Below, in pieces: positions 11,996-22,183 of a stretch of DNA of 64,000 nucleotides (position 1 is its first letter; every line of letters begins with the position of its first letter). The translations under genes were made by a program, and so were the position numbers. Below the pieces are notes generated by a model, which saw nothing but the letters and a program-made list of their open reading frames with translations, did no database searches and was not told the origin of the DNA. The stretch is from the NCBI GenBank assembly GCA_029224185.1, contig CM055211.1:2713646-2777645 (forward strand), written 5' to 3'. The stretch comes from Karalla daura (lineage: Eukaryota; Chordata; Actinopteri; Chaetodontiformes; Leiognathidae).

Positions 11996-13944
11996 ATGCT
12001 GGTGATGCAGCTGCTGAGGCGTGCTGGGAGCAGGTTTCGGTGCAGACCATCATTACATGGCGTCAGGTGGTCCTCAGGTGCTTCTGCTTCGGCCTGTCCT
12101 GACACGGAGCACCCCAAAGTCCTCATCACTGGTCGGTATTACTGTCTGAGTCACTGTGACTCTTTCTCTCTTTGTATATTTTTGTGTAGAATGTTTTTTT
12201 AATCACTATATACAGTAAGTCAACATATTGCTGGGTTTCTTGGAACAGGAGGGCTTGGACAGCTAGGTGTGGGCCTGGCCATGCTGATGAGGTGAGGTGT
12301 TGTTTTTAGATCCATTTGAATCAAGATTATTCTTTGATATTTGTGCTTTGTTCCCTAGTTTGTGACCATCCTGATATTTCACCCTCAGGAGACGATACGG
12401 GAAGAACAACGTGATTCTGTCTGACATTAGGAAACCTCCCATCCACGTTGACCAAAACGGTATGTGAAAAGAATGGGTCTGTGATAATCTTGTCGAGTTC
12501 TAATGTCGAACATTTACATTTTAGATTACATTTACAACTAGATGATGAGCAGGCAGTAAAATATACCCTCTACATTCTTTCCACTTGTCAGTTGTCGCCC
12601 TCTGGTGGCTAAGATGCAACACAAACACTGTGTTTCATTCTTTGGGAAAACTTGTTCCCCACAGGTCCATTCATCTTCTCCGACATCCTGGACCACAAGA
12701 ACCTCGAGGAGATAGTGGTCAACAACAACATCAGCTGGCTGGTCCACTACTCAGCTGTGCTGTCCGCGGTGGGAGAGAACAACGTGGCCCTGGCCAAAGA
12801 GGTCAACATCACAGGTACCTAAGCTAACACCTAAATACTAAATCACTGTGAAAACACTAACATTGAAACGCCTCATGCCCGATTCTGAGGGTGTGTAGAA
12901 ACAGGGTTTAGAGCCATCTCATTTACAGCTTCTCTCTCTTTGTAGGTCTTCATAACGTGTTAGACATAGCAACCAAACATGCTCTGCGTGTGTTTGTCCC
13001 CAGCACGATCGGTGCCTTCGGACCGTCCTCGCCCAGGGACCCCGCCCCTGAGCTGTGCGTGCAGAGGCCTCGCACCATCTACGGCGTCGCCAAAGTCCAC
13101 GCCGAGCTGCTGGGCGAGGTGAGAAAACGTCTCAAACGTTGTCATACACATAATCATAAGATGTCTTTTTTCTTTAAGTACGTTCCGCCCTCTTTCTTGA
13201 CAGTACTACCACCACAAATACGGGCTGGATTTCCGCTGTCTCAGATATCCTGGCATCGTCTCAGCAGACTCGCAGCCCGGAGGAGGAACTACAGGTGAGC
13301 AGGGGAACTCACCACCACATCAAATAAATGACATGTGTGTGTGTTATTGGCCCTTATTTTGATCCCTATTCCCAGACTATGCCGTCCAGATCTTCCATGC
13401 AGCTGTGAAAACCAGCCACTTTGAATGCAACCTGCGCAGTGACACGCGGCTCCCCATGATGTACATCGGTAACTATTGACTCATTTTGCGAGAAATGACC
13501 ACGATACCCTATTTCTCCCATCTTTATCACTCCTCCTCCTCCGGCCTAGATGATTGTCTCAGAGCCACAGTAGAAATCCTGGAGGCTCCAGGAAACACAC
13601 TGCTCAGCCGCACCTACAACATCAACGCCATGAGCTTCACACCTGCCGACCTGGCCCTGGAGATACAGAAGATGCTGCCTGACCTCAAGGTCACTTATAA
13701 CGTGGATCCTGTCCGGCAGGCGATAGGTGAGACAGCAGACAGAGCGTACAGTCTCGACAGTCGTTTTAACACAATGTAACTTATCTCTTTTGTGTCCCGT
13801 TTAGCGGATGGCTGGCCCATGGCCTTAGAGGATGCTGCAGCGAGGCGGGACTGGGGCTGGAAGCACCAGTTTGAGCTTCGGGAGCTGGTGCAGACCATGC
13901 TGAAGCACATCAGCATGAGCGACCAGCTGGCACGGTCCAACTGA
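11996..13944 (+). CDS. tdh: L-threonine 3-dehydrogenase, mitochondrial
   Basis: This NAD-dependent short-chain dehydrogenase/reductase oxidises L-threonine to 2-amino-3-ketobutyrate in mitochondria; glycine C-acetyltransferase then yields glycine and acetyl-CoA. Nine coding exons join in phase: 11996-12131, 12249-12291, 12389-12459, 12665-12814, 12946-13118, 13204-13294, 13376-13468, 13550-13726 and 13805-13944, giving 357 residues. The first ~40 residues are Arg/Ser-rich with no acidic residue until the mature domain, as in a mitochondrial targeting peptide. The dinucleotide-binding loop GGLGQLG lies at 46-52, split by the first intron. The catalytic Tyr-x-x-x-Lys pair is Tyr179 and Lys183 in TIYGVAK. 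Length and order match the vertebrate enzyme, and no disabling change was seen. The human orthologue is an expressed pseudogene, whereas this copy looks intact. Confidence 0.96.
12594..12612 (-). promoter_or_regulatory. Candidate CTCF site in TDH intron 3
   Basis: The minus strand reads TTAGCCACCAGAGGGCGAC, matching the CTCF core CCACnAGRKGGCRS at all informative positions. Binding is inferred from the motif alone. Confidence 0.5.
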
Positions 13945-14615
13945 GACAATTTTCAATCTCATTTTATCTCAAAGAGCTTTATCTGGAAGATTCAGACAAA
14001 GAGGTGAAGACAGAGATCGGATAATCTCCGTCAAATTGAGGGTGATGCAATAGAGAGGAGTCGAACCATTCCAGACCACTCCATGTTATAGCTTGTATCA
14101 TAATACACTTGCATGTATTGTATCCAAAGATGAGCTTGTGCAGTTACTGAGCTTGTACGAGGTCTGACTGTGCTTCATGCGTTTGCATCGTTTCGTAGCT
14201 GCACAAACACCTATCAGCAGCAGCAGCTTAACTCTTTGCCTTAGGGGAATCTCTGCCATCCTGAAATCGACTCTCTTGTATTTACTGTGACCATAAACAC
14301 TGTTGTTCTAGGAGCTGGCAGCCATAGATAGTGATGGGAGAACTACTGTTGTTTTCTCATGACTTCGTAACTTTTGCAGTAGTGGCTATCAACATTGTTG
14401 TCTCTGTAACTGTGATTATTGCTTTTTGTTTGCTAATTGTTTACGGACGTTGAATGGACAGAGTTCTTTCGTCCATTCAGTCCTGACTGATGGAGTTGGC
14501 ACCAGCAAAGATAATTTTGTTTTTAATATTTATGTTATTTATAATGCTGTATTTTGCAGCTTTTTGCTAAAAAAAAAACCTTTCAAAATAAAATAAATGC
14601 AATATGAAACCAGAT
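13945..14615 (+). terminator. TDH 3' untranslated region and poly(A) signals
   Basis: Non-coding sequence runs from the TDH stop to two overlapping AATAAA hexamers at 14587-14592 and 14592-14597. Cleavage is expected about 15-25 bases later. This end lies within tens of bases of the presumed C8orf74 end on the other strand. Confidence 0.75.
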
Positions 14616-14624
14616 TGTGTGACT

Positions 14625-14772
14625 TTTAATAACTCAAACAGAGTTTAGTCTTATTTTTTACAACAGCTGACAAATGCATACTGCAAGATACAATCAGGAG
14701 ATGAAAATGACTGAGAAGATAATTCCCTGATGGCTCTGCCCTCACAGTGCTTTACCAGATTTCCTCTTATCC
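14625..14772 (-). terminator. C8orf74 3' untranslated region with ATTAAA signal
   Basis: The stop codon of the minus-strand gene is at 14773-14775. The first usable signal downstream is ATTAAA on the minus strand (TTTAAT at 14625-14630); no canonical AATAAA was seen before it. The 3' UTR would be about 150 bases and would end close to the TDH poly(A) site. Confidence 0.45.
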
Positions 14773-16523
14773 TCATTTTGTTTTGGCCGAGTGGTGCCTT
14801 TCAGCATTTGTATGAGGGTGGCGCCCCCTGATGGCCAACGCTCCCTTCTGCAATTTCAGCTGCAGGATGTCACCGAGCAAAGAGGCCTCTTGTGTCAAAC
14901 TCTCCAGAACCTGGTCCTCTGTGGCCTTCACTGCTGCACGGATCAAGGCAGACAACGCCTGCACAGAATAACACAGGTTAATTTGCCATTTGGAGAGGAG
15001 GTAGTTAAAGGCTGTTGCACATATATAAAGATTGCTATTTGATTTTGAGTGTTACCTCCTTGTCAAGTTGCTCGTCTTCAGGAACTCTGACCTCGCCTAC
15101 CATGAACCTTGACCCCTCTCTCAGCACCTTCAGCTCCTTCTCCTTTAGTCTCAATGCTGAGGTGAGCTCTGCATGTCTGCGCCGAAGCTCCCACTCCTCC
15201 ACATCCATCCCCTGATGCACAAGGAGACATCATATGACCTCAAAGTTGAAAGTTGAAAGTAATAAACTGGATTCACCCTCGCAATAATTAAAGCCTGTAT
15301 GAATGAGTTTCTTACCTGTATGAGAGGAGAGGGATTTGGAGGCAGCTGCACCTCCAGGTGTGTCTGAGTGATGGACATGTCCTCAGCTCTGCCCACCACT
15401 GCCCGGAAGAGCCTCCATCGGGTGGTGCAGGTGTCTGTGAGGAACTGGGAGAACTCCTGTTTCTGGATGGAGGTGAGACTGGGCAAATACTCAGACAGCT
15501 CATCTCTCAGTAAGGACAAGAGGTTTGGTACGTCCAGACCTGACGGATGAAAAATGATAAAATCACAGCGGGAGGTTTAGTAAACAAGCAGAATGAGGTG
15601 TAATTCTTGTGCAGTGCATTTGGAGAGAAGTTCAGCTCAAAATAGCTTCCAGCCTGAGGAGCAATAATACTGCATAAAAAAACAGCTTAATAACACAAAC
15701 AGGGATTGACTCACAGGGGATGACTCACTCAAATTTGGGCGTCGAAAAGCTTCTCATTTTTGCGCTGCCTTACAGTAAAAGCTGCATATCTCAACAATAA
15801 TTCAATAAGTTAGATTTCAAAACATATAACGACAGAGAGTGGCCTTTTCCACATCCTCTGTGGTGTTTAAACGGTCTGCCCACGGTTAAGGTCCCCGCTG
15901 GTGACCTTTCAGGCAGGATGTTTTATGTTTGCTCTGACCGTCCAGCTGTGGGAAGACGCGTTTGGCGATCCTGGCCGCCTGGACGACCGCAGGCCAGGGG
16001 AAACCGCATGCAGCAGCAAACATGGCCACCTCGTACACGAACTCCTGATGGAAGCCGAGCCGGATGTCGTCGAAGTGTGGCCAGGAGAAGTGACGGCTCA
16101 GCCTCTGCACACCGGCATCTCTCTGCCACACACATCCAGACACAAAAACACTCCTTTAAGCCACCTGCAACCAGGTAGAAACTGTTACTAACATGCATGC
16201 GATCCAGTATAGGTTTACATGAACAAAATACACATACATAAACAAATGTGCATTTATGTCCAAATAAATACACCAATGCTGAAAGTGGCTGTACTAGCTA
16301 TGACTTATTAGAGCAGGATGTACCTCATGTATCTTGTTTTAGTACCTGATGCTGTTTGGTATTTTATGCTGCTATTTCTAACTAATAATTAACTGCTGGC
16401 TCCATAACGCCACAGCTACACTATTTTGCCTTTTTTTTAATCGGTAAAACGCAAATTAATTGTTTGCACGCCCACCTGTTCTGCCGCTATCAGTGCCATT
16501 TCTCTCCCTGTGAGGGAATCCAT
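14773..16523 (-). CDS. C8orf74: C8orf74 homologue, uncharacterised conserved protein
   Basis: Five minus-strand exons join in phase: 16476-16523, 15939-16122, 15316-15539, 15056-15211 and 14773-14958, giving 265 residues (human about 294). The assignment rests on an N-terminal segment with GFPW, a central THLEVQLPP matching the human THLEV-MPP stretch, and a following GMD-W segment leading into a Glu/Lys/Leu-rich probable coiled coil at about 155-200. Position next to RP1L1, in the same head-to-head orientation as in human, supports it. There is no signal peptide or membrane segment, and its molecular function is unknown. The start is chosen at the last Met before the first donor; an in-frame upstream Met would add about 59 low-similarity residues, so the N-terminus is less certain than the rest. 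The exon 2 donor (GTCAGA) is weak. Confidence 0.82.
14818..14837 (-). promoter_or_regulatory. Candidate CTCF site inside the C8orf74 last exon
   Basis: The minus strand reads TGGCCATCAGGGGGCGCCAC, one mismatch from the strong CTCF consensus. It is in the same orientation as the site in TDH intron 3. It lies in protein-coding sequence, so coding constraint alone could explain part of the match. Confidence 0.4.
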
Positions 16524-17639
16524 CCCCCCAGAGGCCGGCGCACTCGGTTGCCACGGAAACGGACGCGAGCACGTAGGCGGAGCGTGCGTCATTGCGTCAC
16601 ACGCAGGCTGGAGCGACTGATGGAATGGACCGCAATTAGTGGAAGAGGACACACGATGGTAGTTTTTTTTTTTCACGCGTTCTTCAATAAAAAAAGGCAA
16701 CCCAAAGCATCATATGACGCTAAAGTGATTTGACTAACCCTACGCAACATGTTCTGATGTAAACAAGCGCCATTATCAGGCTGGAGCAGGTGACTGATCT
16801 AGGTTTATCAATCCAGGGCCACAGATGGCTCAAGCAGGTTAATCCTCTTTCACAGGAATCCCACTTCTTTTTCTCCTCCTCCTCCTCTTCTTCTTCTCAT
16901 TCTTCATCCTCCCTCTGTCGCTCTTGTTTTTTCTCCTCCTCCGGCAGGTAAACAAGAAATAAATCGCAGCACAGGGATTTTTTCCTCAATGTTTAGATTA
17001 GACTGGGATTATGTCAAGGCAGCGCATCAGTAATGGGTCATTTCCGGTTGTGCATGCAAAAATAAAAGTTGTATCAATCACCAAGAGTCCAAGCGGTTTT
17101 GTTTTTTTTTTTTTTTTTTTTTATTTTAAAATACATTTTTTAAATCCATATTTGCCAGATACATTAGAAATTTGGATTAATTCGCTACATATTTTAAATG
17201 AAATTCAAAAATATGTACCTTTTATGTTGATGAACTAAAGGCATTTTCTCTTCTACTTGTACTGTGCCAATCAACAAAGCAAATTCCTTTAATTATTTGG
17301 AGGTTATTCAAATCAATGTGTATAAATTCATAATATATGAGTTGTAAATAATAAGGAGGAGGAACAAATTCAGATTCATATTCACAGGATGTGAAGATAG
17401 CAATACTATATACTTTGTTGTCTTAACTGCAGACATGTGACTTTTCCAACATTATTATTATAAATTATTTGTTTTACTACTTTTGTATGACCTACTATAA
17501 TTTCATATGTAATATAATGACTGACCAACTACCATACTCATGTAAATAAAGGTAAATCTTGAGAGACTGCTAGTATGAGGCTTCCATAGGCTTCCCACGC
17601 TGAGTCCCTGGAGTCAACCCTGGTATTAATTTGAAAGTG

Positions 17640-17835
17640 TCATCCTCCCTGCTTCCTGCGTTGACAGCTCAGAGTGGACTCGCTCTCTCTCGGCTCCGCA
17701 GGTCCAAAGTGAGCGCGGAGCGGCTGCTCAGGCTGCGGTGCCGCTCGGTACCGGATCGGGACACGTTTGGTACGTCTACTGGATCCAGAACCGACCAAGC
17801 CGATCAGCCCCTGCTGTCTGGATGCGTGCTGACAG
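17640..17835 (+). other. Possible non-coding first exon of RP1L1
   Basis: A locally GC-richer segment with several CpG dinucleotides ends in CTGACAG followed by GTAAGA, a near-consensus donor. RP1L1 needs an upstream exon because its start codon follows an acceptor-like TGTCCCTCAG at about 22164. The link is inferred from order and splice polarity only. The open frame through it has no family resemblance. Confidence 0.22.
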
Positions 17836-19084
17836 GTAAGACTCTTCTCCTCCTCCTCCTGCAAACTCCTGATGCTCCACACACACACACACATACGCAC
17901 ACACAGACTTGACACAACATCTGGACCGGCTCTTTTACTGCACCACTTCATATCATTTCAGATATGCTCCACACATATTTGCAGAGATATAGTGTGTGTT
18001 TAAGGACCAGTTGAGCCCCCCTCCCTCCTTACACACATACACACACACACACCTGTTAATGGGATGAGAGACAAAGAGCATATAATCTCTCGTATGCTTT
18101 CTTCCTCTGTTTGTCCTACTGAAACATTTGCACTAGCAGACCCTCAGTTGGATGTTTTCCTGTAAATGAGATGCATGTTTTATTGCATCCCACACAGTTG
18201 ATATGTGCATCATTTTGGTAAGAAGGTGAGCATCAGTGAAGACTTTCAAAATAATACATTTCATGTATATGTCGTAAAAAATAGGAGAAAAACCAAGTGA
18301 AAAGTGTCTAATGGAAATCAGCGGAAATATGCTGTTGTAATACACCTAATATTTATGTAGAATGGTTATGTAGAATGGTTATGTAATACTGTTTGTAAAC
18401 TGAATTTATGGTTAGTAATATACACAGAAATAAGAAGAAAGTGGCATGGATTGAAAATAGAACTAACGACAATCTTTTTGATTAAAGAGTATTTGTAAAA
18501 TAAAAAATGAGACAAAAGTGGGGTCAATAATATAGTATTTAAAATAAAACAGGAGTTTAATCCCACTTAGATGTCCTGTTGGATGAATTGGCTGCTTTGC
18601 ATCATGTTTAGCAAGTTGGGAAATGATTTTAAGTGATTGTTCTACAAGAATTTACCAGTTTTCTCTACCTGCTGCTTCGCTTTGATGCCTCCATCCTGTC
18701 AATGCAGGAACTACTCATCCCTGACTTCCTGTCTGCTCAGAATTCTCCCAGGCCCTCCTCCTCCTCCCTCTCTGTCTTTCATAGAGGCTGTGAAGCAGAT
18801 ATCCTACAAACAGACACACACACAGTACTGCATGATGCACTTACATAAAACCGAACTGGAATCAACTCGGGGGATGTTTGTCAGAGTGGTGTGAAGTGTC
18901 CTTGGTGCAAATGAAACGAAGGAAAAATTCTTTTTTTTTCTGAGGTTTATTTCCACTTGTGTTCATCGCAACGTGGTGTCCCTGAACAGCAGCATTGTCC
19001 ACATAAATGAAACGAGGCGGTTTGAGAATGACTCTCAGAATTATAACCTTGGAAACTTTCCCATCATCTTACCTGATTTGTACA

Positions 19085-19175
19085 GTCACTGAGGGCAGGG
19101 AACACAGCATGGGCAGGTCTCCAGTCCATCACAGGACACACATGGACACACATATGGACAGACACACGATTAAGA
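19085..19175 (-). mobile_element. SINE-like repeat fragment, 3' part
   Basis: On the minus strand this contains GTGTCCTGTGATGG and then TGTGTTCCCTG, the same words as the 3' half of the copy at 7395-7690. The head is missing, so it is a truncated or eroded copy. Confidence 0.45.
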
Positions 19176-22100
19176 ATACAAGCAGCGTCTATGAAACAGA
19201 TCACTAAAACATTTTAAAAATGGTGGAAAAATACTTACAAAAGAACTTTACAAATTATTTCAAATGGAGGAGATTTTTGCTTAATTTTAGACTTTGTAAA
19301 CTATTTTTTTTTTAGTATTGGAGCCAAAACTTTGTTTGGGACGGAACCAATTCAATTCAATCCAATTTTGGAATTATGTGGAAAAGCAAGTATAAAACCT
19401 CCAGGCAGAACCGGGATTCAGATGGTGGCCTGAACTGCATGTTAAAGACACTGAGGTCTTGTGGAAGGCCTGATTACAGCTGCTCTCAGGACTTGGCTTG
19501 ATAGCGCTCCACACTGGGAGACCGTTCTCAACAAAACTCATTTTTTAGCACTCGCGGAGACAGAGCGCTAACACGATGCCCGAGAATCGCCACTAAGTGT
19601 TTGTAGCTCCTAATGACCATGTTGTGATCCTTCTTTTCTTTTTTTTTGTTTGTTTGACCGCTCGCTCATTAGCTGCCGTGACACAGAGCAGTTGGTGTTT
19701 TCAGTGATTCCTGAACAGGAGGCACCCTGCTGTCAGACAGATTGTCTGTAATTACAATCCTCTCCGGCCACAGCCAAGCGTGTGTGCGTGTGTGTGTGTG
19801 TCTTTGTGTGCCTGTGTCTGCGAGTGACGTAGAAATAGACAGGCATAGAAGATAAAAAAAAGAGGAAGAAAGAGGTGCAAACCTATGATGTCTCACTTCA
19901 AAGTGAAATGTAACGTTTGAGCCTTCTACTAACGCACACACACACACACAGCAGCTTCAAATTGAGCAGATAGACAGATTTAATAACTTTCCTCTCACAA
20001 ATGTAGACTGCAAGATTTAAACTTAGACTGTAAGAGCCTTCCGCTAACAAGCAAATACTACACTCGTTCATTCATACACCTAATCATTCATCTATACATC
20101 TTGAGGCATTTTGTCATAACAAAATAAAATTGCCATTAAATATTGCAAATCAGCCTGTGCTTCTTCTCCAGGTCAGATGCAGCATGCATAAGAACATCAC
20201 TTGTCTCATCACCGTCTTGGCCTCACCATAGCAACCCCCCTCCTTCTCCCACACACACACACACATACATACATACACACACACACACGGGCACACACAA
20301 ACACACACACAGGTCCTTAAGCAGGCTTTTGCTTCTATCCTTAGTCCCTACCACCCCCTCCTCCTCCTCCTCTTGTCTTCTCCTGTGTCTCCTCATTTCT
20401 CCTCTCTCCATCCGCCCCCTCCCTCTCCTCCTGCCTGCGCACCTGATTAGCGACTGCCATTTTACCCCGAGAGCTGTGGAATCAGGGGCTCCACATACAC
20501 ACACATGCACTCACACACGTCCAGAAATCCAAAGATCTAACTCCCGGTCTGACTCGAGCAGTCGGACGCTGAGCGGACAGGAAGGGATTCTCTCTGGCTT
20601 TTTCACGCCTTCTTTGGACCATGTTTCCCAAATATGTGAGTAGAGACTGTTATAGAGGTAGAGATACAGGTTAAGTGGTGGTAGAACTGGTGGTAGAAGT
20701 TGTTCTTGTGCAGGGATTAAAAACTGGTAAATAGTGGTAAACATTAAATGGCTCTTATAGTTGAATTATTGTAAGAAAGGTGGGTCTGCAGCTGTGTAGT
20801 GATCTGTGGTAAGCTAGTGTTTAATTGCATCTATAGTTGATATAGGAGGAAAGAGCAACACTAGTTACATTTTCAACAGGTTTTTACTCTTAAAAAGTGC
20901 TTGAAGTCACTTCATTTTGTTTCATTTATAGCCCTGTAATCTGTAGCCAAATGTATCTGGGCTGGGATTTGAACCAATTGCTGTTTACATTGAGTGTAAA
21001 GGAGTGGGGTTAAATTTCTGATAGGCACTTTCTGTGATTTCCTGTAGAAAATGTGAAATCAAGTGTCTATTCATGGATAAAACTCTTTTTAGGTGCTGTT
21101 TCCTCTGTTTATCGTCTCAGTTTACGATATTGAGTGTGTATAGGGTGATATTTCAGGTGTGAAGTTGCTCGGAGAGACTCAGCCGAGGAGGGATTAAGAA
21201 AGCAGTGCGTCTGTGGTCACGTTGGGCAGCTCAGAGCTGTGATTTGGCCTGCGCTCCAGCCTCATGGGACTTAAAAGCTAAGCTAAGCCTGTTGATAACG
21301 TTCACCTTTCTTTTTTGTCGTGGGTTATTGAAAGTCATCGCAGTCAACAGTCGCCATCTAATCTAATCGCTCCATGCCACAGCTGCGGTTATTGCTGCTC
21401 ACGCCAAGCAGAGATGATGGTTTTCTACTGTTTCACCTCAGTCGTGTCTTCGCCCGAAGTCTCTATAGGCCCAGGAATCTGTGAAACATATTCACAACAA
21501 ATAGAAAAAGAATTGAAAATATTGTTTTGTCATCATGGCAGTCTGCAACGAATTTGTAAGGAGTTCCATGTATATTATGCAAGCTGACTATTCAGAAGCA
21601 GGGTAGAAAGTTTTTACATCCGTCCTAAATAGGATTTCTCAATCTCTGCAAAGCAGTTACACTAAATATAGACACCTGCTGGAAGCTCTTAACGGCTGCA
21701 CAGAGGAGAACGCAGCAGGAACTGATGACATTCACTGTGCATTATGACGCATTTCTGTGGAAAACACGTATATTGGAAGTCCTCAAAACTCATCTTAACC
21801 CTAACCGAAATTGAGATGAGATAAGTTTCACGAAAGTGAACAAAACTCCTGAAGAAATTTGCTCCTGTTGCTGGAAATTGAAATTTGTGAGATAAGAGGT
21901 CTTTCACCTGTGGAGTCCAGCTTTGATTTGACGTCTTCGATTGCAGCCAAATGAGACATGTAACACCTTTATATGTAAGGTAGTCTTATAAGTGGATGTC
22001 CTGTCCTTGAGTCAAACACCCTGATTAGGTGCTGTGACCGGGTGAGTGAGATTAGAAAGTGTGACAACAGGAAAAAACTTGTTGCTATAATTACAATAAT

Positions 22101-22183
22101 CACAGCAACAGTTGCCACGTTCAACATCATGTGATGTCATTTGTCCTCCGAATGTGTCCCTCAGGTGTGTGTGAGCTCCTGGC

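Larger units (their letters stand above)
16524..22160. other. Intergenic region between C8orf74 and RP1L1 (head-to-head)
   Basis: No coding exon was recognised in these 5.6 kb. The region contains a T-tract at about 17101-17122, AT-rich sequence (17100-17560, 18130-18560), CA microsatellites and a SINE-like fragment near 19.1 kb. A GC-richer segment ending in a strong splice donor (17640-17835) could be a non-coding first exon. A CRX-like AGGGATTAAG lies at 21189-21198, about 1 kb before the RP1L1 start. The promoters of both flanking genes must lie here, but I cannot fix their positions. Confidence 0.5.

Noticed and set aside
20143..20643. 166-codon Ser/His-rich plus-strand frame upstream of RP1L1
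   Set aside because: It is driven by CA and CTC microsatellites, has no family resemblance, and shows no splice-phase link to RP1L1.
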